DNA of 64,000 nucleotides from Flavobacterium sp. 1 (GTDB lineage: Bacteria; Bacteroidota; Bacteroidia; Flavobacteriales; Flavobacteriaceae). The DNA is taken from assembly GCF_002797935.1 (NCBI RefSeq), contig NZ_PGER01000001.1:2170001-2234000 (forward strand). Direction: 5' to 3'. The notes below the pieces were generated by a model that did not search any database, was not told where the DNA came from, and worked only from the letters and a program-made list of their open reading frames with translations. Each line of letters begins with the position of its first letter. Position 1 is the stretch's first letter. Position numbers and translations under genes: made by a program. Shown here in pieces: positions 15,665-25,145 of this stretch.

Positions 15665-18286
15665 ATGAAAATAAGTAAAATTTTTATAATTCTAATTATC
15701 AGCATTGCCTACAGTACTTTCAATTGTGCTGCGCAAAACCAATATCGTTTTCAAGATTATAATTTAACTTTTGAAGAACGGGTAAATGACCTGGTTTCTC
15801 ATCTGAGCCTTGAAGAAAAAGTATCACAAATGCTTAATTCCTCCCCTGCAATAGAACACTTGGGCATACCGGCTTATGACTGGTGGAACGAAACACTGCA
15901 CGGAGTGGCCCGTACCCCTTTTAAAGTGACCGTTTACCCGCAGGCTATTGCAATGGCAGCAACATTTGATAAAAATTCGCTGTTCACTATGGCCGATTAT
16001 TCTGCTACAGAAGGACGGGCTATTTACAATAAAGCAGTCGCTTCCGGGCGCACAAACGAGCGATACTTGGGACTTACCTACTGGACGCCAAATATTAATA
16101 TATTCAGAGACCCCCGCTGGGGACGCGGACAGGAGACTTATGGCGAAGATCCTTACCTGACTGCCATGCTGGGAGATGCCTTTGTACGAGGACTGCAGGG
16201 TGATGACACAAAATATATTAAAGCAGCGGCCTGCGCCAAACACTATGCGGTACATAGTGGTCCGGAACCGCTGAGACACGTTTTTGATGTAGACGTAAGC
16301 GCATACGACCTTTGGGATACTTACCTTCCTGCTTTTCAAAAATTAATTACCGAATCTCATGTCGTTGGAGTTATGTGCGCTTATAATGCCTTCAGGACTC
16401 AGCCATGCTGCGCCAGCGATATATTGATGACCGACATACTTAGAAACCAGTGGAAATTTGATGGCTACGTAACCTCCGACTGCTGGGCAATTGATGACTT
16501 TTTCAAAAATCACAAAACACACCCGGACGCTGCATCGGCTTCGGCAGATGCTGTGTTTCACGGGACTGATATAGACTGTGGCACTGATGCCTATAAAGCC
16601 TTAGTTCAAGCAGTAAAACAAAACAAAATTACGGAGGCGCAAATAGACGTTTCGGTTAAGCGCTTATTTATGGTTCGTTTCCGCCTGGGCATGTTTGATC
16701 CAGTTTCTATGGTTAAATATGCGCAGACGCCCGATAATGTTCTGGAAAGTAAAGAGCACGCTGCACACGCCCTAAAAATGGCACAGCAGTCAATGGTATT
16801 GCTAAAGAATGAAAACCAAACCCTGCCGCTTAGCAAAAAATTAAAAAAGATAGTGGTGCTAGGGCCTAACGCAGATAATTCCATAGCCATTTTAGGAAAT
16901 TACAACGGAACTCCCTCTAATCTTAAAACCGTATTGCAGGGCATAAAAGATAAAGTTGGTGCAGCTACCGAAGTCATTTTTGATAAAGCAGTTAACTTTA
17001 CCAATAACAACATTTTACTATATCAGGATTTATCCCAACAGTATTCTTATGAAGGAAAACAGGGATTTAAAGCCGAATATTACAATAACAAAGACCTCGA
17101 AGGCACTCCTGTCGTAACCCGCGAGGCCAAAGTGGACAACATCTGGCAGGAAGGCCAGACAGTGACCGGCACTATAAGAGCCAATAACTTTTCGGCTAGA
17201 TATACTGCTGATTTTAAACCTGAAAAAGACGATACAATAACCTTTGAACTCCAAGGCGATGATGGCTACCGATTTATAGTAAACGGAGCAATTGTTATTG
17301 ATTCATGGAAAAAAAACCGCTGGGGCTCAAAAACCTATGAGCTTGCAGTAAAAAAAGGCTCCAACTACACCCTGACTGTAGAATACTGGCAGGGAGACGG
17401 AAGCGCCAATATAAAAATGAATGCAGGCAGCTACGTTAAAACCGATTATAACCAGATTGCAGACCGATACAAAGATGCTGATGCTTTTATTTTTACAGGA
17501 GGAATATCTCCGCAGCTTGAAGGCGAAGAAATGAAAGTAAGCGATCCCGGCTTTGAAGGCGGAGACCGAACTACCATACTACTGCCTGCTGTACAGACCG
17601 AACTGATGAAAGCCTTGAAAACTACAGGCAAACCCGTAATATTTGTCATGATGACAGGAAGTGCCATCGCAACTCCATGGGAATCCGAAAACATTCCTGC
17701 TATCTTAAATGCATGGTATGGAGGCCAGTCGGCTGGAACCGCAGTGGCAGATATTTTATTTGGCGATTACAGCCCATCTGGAAGATTGCCTGTTACCTTT
17801 TACAAAGGAGACAGCGACCTAGCTTCTTTCAATGATTATAATATGGAAAACCGAACTTATCGCTATTTCAAAGGCGTTCCGCAATATGGTTTTGGATTTG
17901 GACTCAGCTATACCACTTTTGAATACAGTAAATTAGAAATACCTGTACAGGTTGAAAAAGGTAAAAATGTCATAGCATCGGTAACGATTACAAATACAGG
18001 AAAATTTTCAGGCGAAGAGGTGGCGCAACTTTATGTGCTGGATCAAGGCAAAAAAATAAAAGTTTCTATAAAAACGCTCAAAGGTTTTGAGAGAGTTTCA
18101 CTTAATCCTGGACAAAGCAAAACTATAACCTTTACTTTGACTCCACAGGATCTGTCTTATGTTACCGAAGAAGGCAAACTTCGCCAACTGGAAGGCAAAG
18201 TAGAAATTGCAGTAGGCGGACACCAGCCTGACGAACATAACCCATCCAGCAGCGGACTGATTAAAAAAATCATAACAGTAAAATAA
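15665..18286 (+). CDS. Secreted GH3 glycosidase with PA14 insert, beta-xylosidase/beta-glucosidase type
   Basis: 873 residues with a signal peptide (about 1-23). The GH3 N-terminal barrel carries the AKHYAVHSGPE motif (191-201) and the nucleophile Asp272 in VTSDCWAIDDF. The SDCW form is common in xylosidase-like GH3. A PA14 domain (about 455-600, starting GFKAEYYNNKDLEG) is inserted into the second domain, and an Fn3-like domain ends the chain (about 780-870). It should trim xylo-oligosaccharides in the periplasm; beta-glucosidase activity cannot be excluded. The gene is visibly richer in G and C than its neighbours, which suggests a separate origin. It is transcribed alone, towards the GH35 gene. 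Confidence 0.85.
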   Translation: MKISKIFIILIISIAYSTFNCAAQNQYRFQDYNLTFEERVNDLVSHLSLEEKVSQMLNSSPAIEHLGIPAYDWWNETLHGVARTPFKVTVYPQAIAMAATFDKNSLFTMADYSATEGRAIYNKAVASGRTNERYLGLTYWTPNINIFRDPRWGRGQETYGEDPYLTAMLGDAFVRGLQGDDTKYIKAAACAKHYAVHSGPEPLRHVFDVDVSAYDLWDTYLPAFQKLITESHVVGVMCAYNAFRTQPCCASDILMTDILRNQWKFDGYVTSDCWAIDDFFKNHKTHPDAASASADAVFHGTDIDCGTDAYKALVQAVKQNKITEAQIDVSVKRLFMVRFRLGMFDPVSMVKYAQTPDNVLESKEHAAHALKMAQQSMVLLKNENQTLPLSKKLKKIVVLGPNADNSIAILGNYNGTPSNLKTVLQGIKDKVGAATEVIFDKAVNFTNNNILLYQDLSQQYSYEGKQGFKAEYYNNKDLEGTPVVTREAKVDNIWQEGQTVTGTIRANNFSARYTADFKPEKDDTITFELQGDDGYRFIVNGAIVIDSWKKNRWGSKTYELAVKKGSNYTLTVEYWQGDGSANIKMNAGSYVKTDYNQIADRYKDADAFIFTGGISPQLEGEEMKVSDPGFEGGDRTTILLPAVQTELMKALKTTGKPVIFVMMTGSAIATPWESENIPAILNAWYGGQSAGTAVADILFGDYSPSGRLPVTFYKGDSDLASFNDYNMENRTYRYFKGVPQYGFGFGLSYTTFEYSKLEIPVQVEKGKNVIASVTITNTGKFSGEEVAQLYVLDQGKKIKVSIKTLKGFERVSLNPGQSKTITFTLTPQDLSYVTEEGKLRQLEGKVEIAVGGHQPDEHNPSSSGLIKKIITVK

Positions 18287-18288
18287 CA

Positions 18289-18369
18289 GCATTTAGAAAT
18301 ATAAAATAATTCTATTTGCCTCTTCTTTGGAGAGGTGGGTAAAAAAAACTATTTTATATTTCTAAATGC
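18289..18369. terminator. Bidirectional hairpin between the GH3 and GH35 genes
   Basis: Arms of 20 bases (18289-18308 and 18350-18369) pair perfectly across 41 bases that include a small CCTCTTCTTTGGAGAGG hairpin. It sits between two convergent genes, three bases after one stop and three before the other, so it probably ends both transcripts. Its right part is repeated upstream of the GH35 gene. Confidence 0.6.
18309..18368. repeat. Direct repeat, left copy, flanking the GH35 gene
   Basis: The segment contains CCTCTTCTTTGGAGAGG and then AAAAAAACTATTTTATATTT followed by CTAAATG. The same two blocks recur in the same order and orientation at 20061-20134, on the other side of the GH35 gene. Confidence 0.65.
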
Positions 18370-18371
18370 CG

Positions 18372-20000
18372 TTATTCGTATGTATATAATTTTAGCTTTT
18401 GAATTTCATAATCGCCTACAGCAATTCTAAGATGTCTTCCCTGATGCGTTTGATCGCCGTTAAAATGACGAATTGTTCTCCAACCATTATTATCAAATCT
18501 TCCTTGATCCACTTTAAGAATTCCAGCATTTAGATCATTATTTTTTAACGGTTTAAAAGTCACCACAATTCCAGATCCGCCAATATAAAATTCATCGGGT
18601 GCAGTTTCTATGATAATAGCACTCGACATTGGCCAAACATTTTCCTTCGCACCATCAGACCAGTTTAAAGTGTAATCGTGTTTAAAAGTAAATTCATAAT
18701 TGCCTAATGTAATAATCTGAACCGCATTTTCTTTATCCAAAAGTACGCCGTCAATCTTGCCAAAACCTTTGTATTGCTCTATAACTGGAGTTAACTGCTT
18801 AACCATATCATATATTTTCCCCAGTGGCTCATTTTTGGCGTCAGCAACAGATTCAATAGAAAATGGAGAAAAACCAATGACTTCATAATGACCAATTGCA
18901 TACAATCCCTTGAATGGCGCTGTAGCATCAAACTTATGTTCTGGTATAAATAATGGATCTCCCTGACGGGTAAATAAATCATTCCATTGCTTAAAGTTAG
19001 GATTATAAAAATCCGGCGCAAGAAAATCTATTGTATTTCCTGCAGCTTTCCAAACATCCATTACATGTGGCAGAGGGCCGGCACTTGGATACTCGCCCGG
19101 TTTTTTTCCAGACGCATTTAGGGCGGCGTTCACATACATTGGTATTGCATAGCTTTCTTTACCCGCTTTGGCAACTGCATTAGTGAATTTTGAAAAGAAC
19201 CAAGCCATAAAAATTTCATCAGTCTGCAGTCCTTTACCAAAAATTTCTTCCCAGTTTCCAGACGTTTTAAAACCATTTTTTTTCCATAGTTCTAAAAACT
19301 CTGGCACCAGTTTTTCTCTATTCTTCAGCATATACAGCAATAATTCTTTGGGTACCTCTTTTTTGAAAGCCACGTTTGCTAATGGATAATAATCTCTTGC
19401 TGTTGGCAGCATCCCGATTTCATTCTCCACCTGAATCATGATAACAGTTTGATCTTTCTTATCAAAATCTTTTATGTGTGCCATTAGTTTTTGAAAAGCG
19501 TTTAAATCTGCCTTCAAATTATTTTCACTAAAAGGCGTTAAGATCTCATGACTTTTATTTTTATCATCTTTAATTCTTGGGTATTTTTTTTGATTCAATT
19601 TTACCCAAGCCGGAGCATGGCTTGACATACTGTTTTTCCATGATCCGAACCAAAGAAAAACTAATTTTAAGTTTTCTTTTCGAGCCTTTAGAATCAAATC
19701 ATCAACCAAATAAAAATCAAATTTGTCTTCCTCCTTTTCAATAAGTTCCCAATAAATTGGCGTTAAAACGGTGTTAAGATTCATATCAGTCAGTTTTGAC
19801 CAAATGGATTCCATACTCTCCATACTAGTGGCAGAAGAATTTCCTAACTCACCGCCTCGTATAATAAATGGTTTGTCATTGACAATTAATTGAGTTTTAT
19901 TACCTTTTTTCTGAAGGTTTGGCATTGAATTTTGACAGAATCCCAGTTGCGCAGCCAATATTGCGGCTAAAAGAAATCTGCAGTTTATAAAATTAAACAT
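18372..20000 (-). CDS. Secreted GH35 beta-galactosidase-like enzyme with DUF5597-type C-terminus
   Basis: 542 residues with a signal peptide (about 1-22). The barrel shows the GH35 acid/base in IQVENEIG (Glu194) and a candidate nucleophile Glu354 in PLFIPEHKFD. The C-terminal beta domain (about 400-542) resembles DUF5597, known from Cellvibrio Bgl35A-type enzymes. Predicted to remove terminal beta-galactosyl (or similar) residues from hemicellulose side chains. It stands alone between two direct repeats, and a predicted LacI operator lies 184 bases before its start, so it belongs to the xylan regulon in control if not in origin. Confidence 0.8.
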   Translation of the reverse strand: MFNFINCRFLLAAILAAQLGFCQNSMPNLQKKGNKTQLIVNDKPFIIRGGELGNSSATSMESMESIWSKLTDMNLNTVLTPIYWELIEKEEDKFDFYLVDDLILKARKENLKLVFLWFGSWKNSMSSHAPAWVKLNQKKYPRIKDDKNKSHEILTPFSENNLKADLNAFQKLMAHIKDFDKKDQTVIMIQVENEIGMLPTARDYYPLANVAFKKEVPKELLLYMLKNREKLVPEFLELWKKNGFKTSGNWEEIFGKGLQTDEIFMAWFFSKFTNAVAKAGKESYAIPMYVNAALNASGKKPGEYPSAGPLPHVMDVWKAAGNTIDFLAPDFYNPNFKQWNDLFTRQGDPLFIPEHKFDATAPFKGLYAIGHYEVIGFSPFSIESVADAKNEPLGKIYDMVKQLTPVIEQYKGFGKIDGVLLDKENAVQIITLGNYEFTFKHDYTLNWSDGAKENVWPMSSAIIIETAPDEFYIGGSGIVVTFKPLKNNDLNAGILKVDQGRFDNNGWRTIRHFNGDQTHQGRHLRIAVGDYEIQKLKLYTYE

Positions 20001-20060
20001 CTTTTTATTTTAAGATTAAAAAACGAAAAACAGAGTTAAAAAGTTAAGAAAAAATAATCC

Positions 20061-20134
20061 AATTCTATCTCCCTCTTCTTTGGAAAGGGTTGAGATGAGG
20101 AAAAACAAAAAAAACTATTTTATATTTCTAAATG
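20061..20134. repeat. Direct repeat, right copy, flanking the GH35 gene
   Basis: Contains CCCTCTTCTTTGGAAAGGG followed, after a GAGATGAGG spacer, by AAAAAAACTATTTTATATTT and CTAAATG. It matches 18309-18368 except for about 14 extra bases in the spacer. The left block is of the TTTGGAGAGGG type that I recall as a dispersed repeat in flavobacteria. Confidence 0.65.
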
Positions 20135-20183
20135 GTATAAGGCATTATTGAGTCATATATATGTGTGTGTGGTGGAAAAAATG

Positions 20184-20193
20184 CAATCGGTTG
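20184..20193. promoter_or_regulatory. Predicted LacI operator upstream of the GH35 gene
   Basis: CAATCGGTTG, here within GCAATCGGTTGC (20183-20194). It lies between the GH115 terminator and the GH35 gene on the minus strand. I do not see a clear -7 element directly next to it. Confidence 0.6.
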
Positions 20194-20210
20194 CCTGTAG
20201 AGCAAAAACT

Positions 20211-20258
20211 CCTTGAATTTAATAATTTATCCTCTAAAATAAATTATTAAATTCAAGG
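20211..20258 (-). terminator. Terminator of the GH115 gene
   Basis: A perfect 19-base stem (20211-20229 with 20240-20258) closes a 10-base loop. On the minus strand AGTTTTTG follows. The stem is almost entirely A and T except at its base. It starts just after the GH115 stop codon. Confidence 0.7.
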
Positions 20259-20264
20259 ACAGTT

Positions 20265-22790
20265 TTAATCAATAATTTCACTTTCAGGAGATCCAAGATA
20301 AGAAGGCTTTAACCCTCCTGTATCTATAAGAATCTTTTGCAGAACAATACCTGGTTCTAAAACTCGGAAACGCAGTGTATGTTTTCCTGATTTCAAAACA
20401 GAAAGTTTAGCTGAAGATCGTATAATTTGCTCGGCTTGCCATTTTCCTAATTCTCCACGATAATTCCCGTTGAAATTTACGGTTTGCGGTTTTTCTCTAT
20501 CAAAAGAAATTTCATAACGCAATCCTTTATTACTATTAAAATTTAAAGTTGGTGCCAAAAGCAGCTGAATGGTAAATTCTCCGCTGGAAGTAAAATCAAT
20601 TTCATATTCTACAAAAACATTTTCATCCTCTTTTGGATAAGCGTTTTGTGGAAATGTAGTAATCCCTGACTTTGTTTTCCCAAAATCTGGAATCACTTCC
20701 CAATGAATTTTATCTGAATTATTTGATTTAGAAAAATTTTCAGCTTCTATAGAAACATAACCATTCTTTTCTTTAAACACTTTTTCAACTGGTTTTGCAT
20801 TTTCCAAAATATAGGTCACTTCCGGAAGGATATTTTTTGGTTCATCATGCCAGCTATTATATCCAATATGCATTTGATCCATCATGTGTATCCACTTTCC
20901 TGCTGCAATTTCATTATTATATTTATTTTGAAGAATAGAATCACGAACAAAATGCGTTTTCATTTTATCAGCATAATAATTAGCTAAAACATTTTTTTCT
21001 TTGGCTAGTTTTTGGTTTTTAGCTTGTGCAAAATACATTTCATACAAATTACTGCACGCATCAATAGGATATAGTACTAACTGGAAATAGGCGTCTTTGT
21101 ATTGCTGAGGAATTTCATCGTAAAGACGGTAAGCATCCAGTGCTAAATTCTTATAGTCATTTACAACAGTTTCAAATTCGTTATAATTTTCAAGACTATA
21201 TGTTTTACTATTTAGCATTTCAGGAGTAACACGGCGGTTATATCTTGGATAAATATTTAATAATTCGGCAATTTCTTTGGCGTGTCTTTTCCCAAACTGC
21301 TGCGCAGCCCAATTTTTAGTAAATTCAAAAAGATTCTTAGAATTGAACTGCTTTGGATTCCAAGCCATTTCCAAAAAGAAACTAATTGGAAATTCCATAG
21401 GTTTAAGATCACCAACATTCACAATCCAAACTTTATCAACGCCGTGTTCGTAACTAAGATTCATTTGTTCCCAAACCCTTTGTATTGGACTAATATTGAT
21501 CCATTTTGAGTTTCTTGGACCGCCAACATAGTCAAAATGATAATATATTCCGTAACCTCCTTTATGCAAGGGTTTTATTGGATCTGGTAGCTTACGGACA
21601 TTTCCCCAATTATCATCACAAAACAGTAAAATTACGTCATCGGGAACTCGCATTCCCTGATCATAATATTCCTGAACCTCTTTGTATAAAGCCCAAACCT
21701 GCGAAGTTTTTTCAGCTTTTTGTTTAGTTATTTTTTCAATAATCTGACGCTGATTTTTTACGATATTCTCCAGTAAACTGATGTTGGTACCTTCGCTCAT
21801 TGCTTCATCGCCATCGCCGCGCATCCCTATCGTGACTAATTTTTCCCAATTCTTGCTGCGTTCGATTCCAGTTTTCCAGAATTCATCTAAAACGGTTTTA
21901 TTTTTGGAATAATCCCAAACATTCGGAAGGTTATTCTTTTGAATATATCGCTTCCAATCTTGTTGTGCCAAAGCCATTGGTTCGTGGTGAGATGTTCCCA
22001 TTACAATCCCCATTTCATTTGCCAGTGGACCATTGTTGCTATCATCATCATAGAACGCATTTCCCCACATAGCGGGCCACATATAATTTGCTTTGAGACG
22101 AAGAAGCAATTCAAAAATTTTTTCGTAAAACTGACTATTAAATCCTCCAAAAGTAGCTTTGCTCCAACCGCTTAAAGCTGGCGCTTCATCATTCAAAAAA
22201 ATTCCTCTATACTTCACCGCTGGTTCACCATCAGTATAAATCCCTTTTTTAAAATATAGATTCTCCTTATGTTCGACTGGCACATCTGCCCAATAATACC
22301 AAGGCGAAACACCTATCTGACGAGATAATTCGTAAATGCCATAAATGGTTCCTCGCTTGTCACTTCCTGCAATAATAATAGCCTCCTCTACTCCTTTGAA
22401 AGGATTTTTAACACTTTGAATAATAAATTTTTCATTTTTGCCTTTCAATTCTTTACCATCAATTTTTCTTTGTTTTATTAAATCATCAATTACCGAATTA
22501 GTGCCAATTGTTCCAATGATAATAAATGCAGATGAAGGGCTGTTAATTTGACTGAAAATAGCAGGTTTTTCTCCTGTTACTTTTTCAAAATCAGCCTGCA
22601 GATTGTTCACTGCACGTACAACACCTTTGTCGGCACCACTATTGACAAACAAAGAAAGCCGTAACGATTTTTCCTTGAGAACAACAGCATCCGGCTTTTT
22701 TTCGGTCGTGATAAAAGGTTCGGCTGCTTTTAATGGGCTAAAAAAGCAGATTGTGATAAGTGTTAAAATAAATTTTGCTAAAACTTTCAT
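20265..22790 (-). CDS. Secreted GH115 xylan alpha-1,2-glucuronidase
   Basis: 841 residues with a signal peptide (about 1-22). The family landmarks are visible: an N-terminal domain, the barrel start KYRGIFLNDEAPALSGW near residue 195, LLRLKANYMWPAMW, IGMRGDGDEAM and FCDDNWGN. The C-terminal part (about 650-841) is a beta domain (YVSIEAENFSKSN...). GH115 enzymes release (4-O-methyl)glucuronic acid from internal xylose units of glucuronoxylan. It complements the GH67 enzyme at 31620, which acts on the non-reducing end of oligomers. It is a single-gene unit with its own predicted LacI operator. Confidence 0.9.
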   Translation of the reverse strand: MKVLAKFILTLITICFFSPLKAAEPFITTEKKPDAVVLKEKSLRLSLFVNSGADKGVVRAVNNLQADFEKVTGEKPAIFSQINSPSSAFIIIGTIGTNSVIDDLIKQRKIDGKELKGKNEKFIIQSVKNPFKGVEEAIIIAGSDKRGTIYGIYELSRQIGVSPWYYWADVPVEHKENLYFKKGIYTDGEPAVKYRGIFLNDEAPALSGWSKATFGGFNSQFYEKIFELLLRLKANYMWPAMWGNAFYDDDSNNGPLANEMGIVMGTSHHEPMALAQQDWKRYIQKNNLPNVWDYSKNKTVLDEFWKTGIERSKNWEKLVTIGMRGDGDEAMSEGTNISLLENIVKNQRQIIEKITKQKAEKTSQVWALYKEVQEYYDQGMRVPDDVILLFCDDNWGNVRKLPDPIKPLHKGGYGIYYHFDYVGGPRNSKWINISPIQRVWEQMNLSYEHGVDKVWIVNVGDLKPMEFPISFFLEMAWNPKQFNSKNLFEFTKNWAAQQFGKRHAKEIAELLNIYPRYNRRVTPEMLNSKTYSLENYNEFETVVNDYKNLALDAYRLYDEIPQQYKDAYFQLVLYPIDACSNLYEMYFAQAKNQKLAKEKNVLANYYADKMKTHFVRDSILQNKYNNEIAAGKWIHMMDQMHIGYNSWHDEPKNILPEVTYILENAKPVEKVFKEKNGYVSIEAENFSKSNNSDKIHWEVIPDFGKTKSGITTFPQNAYPKEDENVFVEYEIDFTSSGEFTIQLLLAPTLNFNSNKGLRYEISFDREKPQTVNFNGNYRGELGKWQAEQIIRSSAKLSVLKSGKHTLRFRVLEPGIVLQKILIDTGGLKPSYLGSPESEIID

Positions 22791-22900
22791 TGTACTTCTT
22801 TTAAAATTTATTGTGATAATCCGTTGGATGAAATAACTATTAGATGCTATTGTATGTTTTTATGCAATTCATTCAAATATACCAAATAATTCAGACAACA

Positions 22901-22910
22901 CAATCGGTTG
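22901..22910. promoter_or_regulatory. Predicted LacI operator upstream of the GH115 gene
   Basis: CAATCGGTTG, 111 bases before the GH115 start on the minus strand. The upstream bases (22911-22935) are A/T only, with a possible -7-like TATATTTT further out than at the other sites. Confidence 0.65.
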
Positions 22911-22959
22911 TTTTTATTATTTTTAAAATATAAAAAATAAGTTGTCAAAATACTAATTT

Positions 22960-22996
22960 TAAAAAAAACTCCCTTCAATGCCTTTTGAAGAGAGTT
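22960..22996 (-). terminator. Terminator of the transaldolase-like gene
   Basis: AACTCTCTTCAA pairs with TTGAAGGGAGTT around a six-base loop (22967-22996), followed on the minus strand by eight T. It lies 30 bases past the stop at 23027. Confidence 0.8.
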
Positions 22997-23026
22997 AATA
23001 ATGATTTAAAAATCGGAGGTGAACCT

Positions 23027-23683
23027 TTAAAGATTCATCTTTTTGGCATCTGCTACAAATTGTGCTAAACCAATATCCGTCAAAGGATGTTTTAACAAAC
23101 CTTTGATTGCTGAAAGTGGTCCAGTCATCACATCCGATCCAACTTTTGCACAATCTACAATATGCATAGTATGCCTGATTGAGGCTGAAAGAATCTGTGT
23201 TTGATAATCGTAATTATCATAAATCTCTCTGATTTCAGAAATTAAATGTATACCGTCTGTTGAAATATCATCTAATCTTCCTAAGAAAGGAGAAACATAA
23301 GTTGCTCCAGCTTTAGCCGCCAAAAGTGCCTGACCAGCTGAGAATACCAAAGTAACATTAGTTCTGATTCCTTTTGAGGAAAAATATTTACAAGCTTTGA
23401 TTCCATCTGCAATCATAGGTAATTTTACCACAATCTGCGGATGTAAGGCAGCAAGCTCCTCACCTTCTCTTACCATTCCGTCATAATCTGTTGAAATAAC
23501 TTCGGCAGAAACATCTCCTTCAACAATATTGCAAATATCAAGGTAATGCTGCAGAATATTCTCTTTTCCAGTAATTCCTTCTTTAGCCATCAAAGACGGA
23601 TTTGTCGTAACTCCATCTAAAACGCCCAATGACTGAGCTTCTTTGATATCTCCTAAGTTGGCTGTATCTATAAAAAATTTCAT
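23027..23683 (-). CDS. fsa: Transaldolase / fructose-6-phosphate aldolase family protein
   Basis: 218 residues, the short form of the transaldolase family. The start MKFFIDTANLGDIK, the TTNPSL motif (26-31) and the Schiff-base lysine, Lys87 in VVKLPM, are conserved. In this position it links xylulose-5-phosphate to the pentose phosphate pathway as a transaldolase, although some short members act as fructose-6-phosphate aldolases. It follows xylA by 130 bases, which include a long inverted repeat, so its transcript level may be set separately from xylA and xylB. Confidence 0.85.
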   Translation of the reverse strand: MKFFIDTANLGDIKEAQSLGVLDGVTTNPSLMAKEGITGKENILQHYLDICNIVEGDVSAEVISTDYDGMVREGEELAALHPQIVVKLPMIADGIKACKYFSSKGIRTNVTLVFSAGQALLAAKAGATYVSPFLGRLDDISTDGIHLISEIREIYDNYDYQTQILSASIRHTMHIVDCAKVGSDVMTGPLSAIKGLLKHPLTDIGLAQFVADAKKMNL

Positions 23684-23734
23684 TCTCTTTTAGTTTTTTG
23701 GTTATTAAATTGATTGCAAATAGTATTTTTATAA

Positions 23735-23801
23735 TTAGTTTTTCTAAAAAAAATAGAGTTGAAAACTCGTTCTTCAACCCTATTTTTTTTAGAAAAACTA
23801 A
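23735..23801. terminator. Long inverted repeat between xylA and the transaldolase gene
   Basis: The arms TTAGTTTTTCTAAAAAAAAT.. and their complement extend over about 28 bases each (23735-23763 and 23773-23801), with one or two mismatches in the GTTGAA part. Both ends of the inner stem carry runs of A or T, so it could act as a terminator in either direction. On the minus strand it would stop or attenuate transcription after xylA. Confidence 0.65.
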
Positions 23802-23812
23802 TCAATAAAATT

Positions 23813-25138
23813 TTAAATATATTGATTAATAATATTTTCGAACAATTCTTGCTTTCCGCTTTTAAGATTTAATTCTCCATTTTCTTGCGCAATTTTATAT
23901 AATGCCTGTAAATCTAATTTTCCTTCTTCAAAAGCCTTTCCGTTTCCAGAATCAAAAGAACTGTATCTTTCTGTTCTTAATTTTTCGTAAGGAGATGAAG
24001 TGATAATTTTATCAGCAGTCAATAAAGCTCTTGCAAAAGTATCTGCTCCGCCAATGTGTGCTAAGAAAACATCTTCCATGTCTGTAGAATTTCTTCTGAT
24101 TTTAGCATCAAAATTAACTCCTCCTCCTTGTAAACCGCCAGCTTTCAAGAATACCAGCATAGCTTCTGTAGTTTCCTGAATATTGTTTGGGAACTGATCT
24201 GTATCCCAGCCATTCTGGTAATCTCCTCTATTTGCATCTAAACTTCCTAACATTCCAGCTTTGGCAGCCACTTCAATTTCATGCTGAAAAGTATGCTGTG
24301 CCAATGTCGCGTGGTTTACCTCGATGTTCATTTTGAAATCTTTCTCCAAACCGTATTGACGTAAAAATCCAATAGCAGTAGCACAATCAAAATCATATTG
24401 GTGTTTTGATGGCTCCATTGGTTTTGGCTCAATAAAGAAATTTCCTTTGAATCCTTGTGCTCTTGCATAATCTCTAGCTTGTGCCAAAAATTGCCCCATG
24501 TGATCCAATTCTCTTCCCATATCCGTGTTTAGCAAAGTCATATAACCTTCACGTCCTCCCCAAAAAACATAGTTTTCTCCTCCTAATGCAATAGTAGCAT
24601 CCAAAGCCAATTTTACTTGTCCTCCAGCTCTTGCTAATACATTAAAATCAGGATTAGTTGCCGCACCATTCATATAACGCGGGTTAGAAAAACAATTTGC
24701 TGTTCCCCAAAGCAATTTTACTCCAGAAGCCGCTTGCTTTTCTTTCAAATAATCTGTGATGGTAGCTAATCTGCTTTCTGATTCTGCGAAAGTTGCACCT
24801 TCTCTAACTAAGTCATAATCGTGAAAACAATAGTGACCAAAACCCATTTTTGTAATGAATTCAAAAGCAGCATCAGCTTTCTCTTTTGCAGCTTCAATCG
24901 CATCAGCAGGCTGATCCCATGCAAAATGCTGTGTTCCTGGTCCAAAAGGATCGCTCCCTTGTCCGCAGAAAGTATGCCAGTAAGCAATTGCAAATCTAAA
25001 ATGCTCGCGCATTGTTTTTCCAGCTACAACTTGGTCTGGATTGTAATATTTAAAAGCCAAAGGATTATCGGATTCTTTTCCCTCAAATTTAATTTGTCCG
25101 ATACCTTTATAGTACTCTTTGTTTCCTAAAACTATCAT
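23813..25138 (-). CDS. xylA: Xylose isomerase
   Basis: 441 residues, the length of class II xylose isomerases. His106 and Asp109 (FHDYD) match the catalytic His/Asp pair of the E. coli enzyme. Other family segments are [25 protein letters not shown] and [14 protein letters not shown] [14 protein letters not shown]. It converts D-xylose to D-xylulose in the cytoplasm. It starts eight bases after the xylulokinase stop, in the xylR-xylB-xylA order common in Bacteroidota. Confidence 0.97.
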   Translation of the reverse strand: MIVLGNKEYYKGIGQIKFEGKESDNPLAFKYYNPDQVVAGKTMREHFRFAIAYWHTFCGQGSDPFGPGTQHFAWDQPADAIEAAKEKADAAFEFITKMGFGHYCFHDYDLVREGATFAESESRLATITDYLKEKQAASGVKLLWGTANCFSNPRYMNGAATNPDFNVLARAGGQVKLALDATIALGGENYVFWGGREGYMTLLNTDMGRELDHMGQFLAQARDYARAQGFKGNFFIEPKPMEPSKHQYDFDCATAIGFLRQYGLEKDFKMNIEVNHATLAQHTFQHEIEVAAKAGMLGSLDANRGDYQNGWDTDQFPNNIQETTEAMLVFLKAGGLQGGGVNFDAKIRRNSTDMEDVFLAHIGGADTFARALLTADKIITSSPYEKLRTERYSSFDSGNGKAFEEGKLDLQALYKIAQENGELNLKSGKQELFENIINQYI

Positions 25139-25145
25139 TTCTCTA

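Noticed and set aside
15824..16339. 171-codon antisense frame inside the GH3 gene
   Set aside because: The GH3 frame carries conserved catalytic motifs across the same bases; the antisense frame is explained by the higher G+C of this gene.
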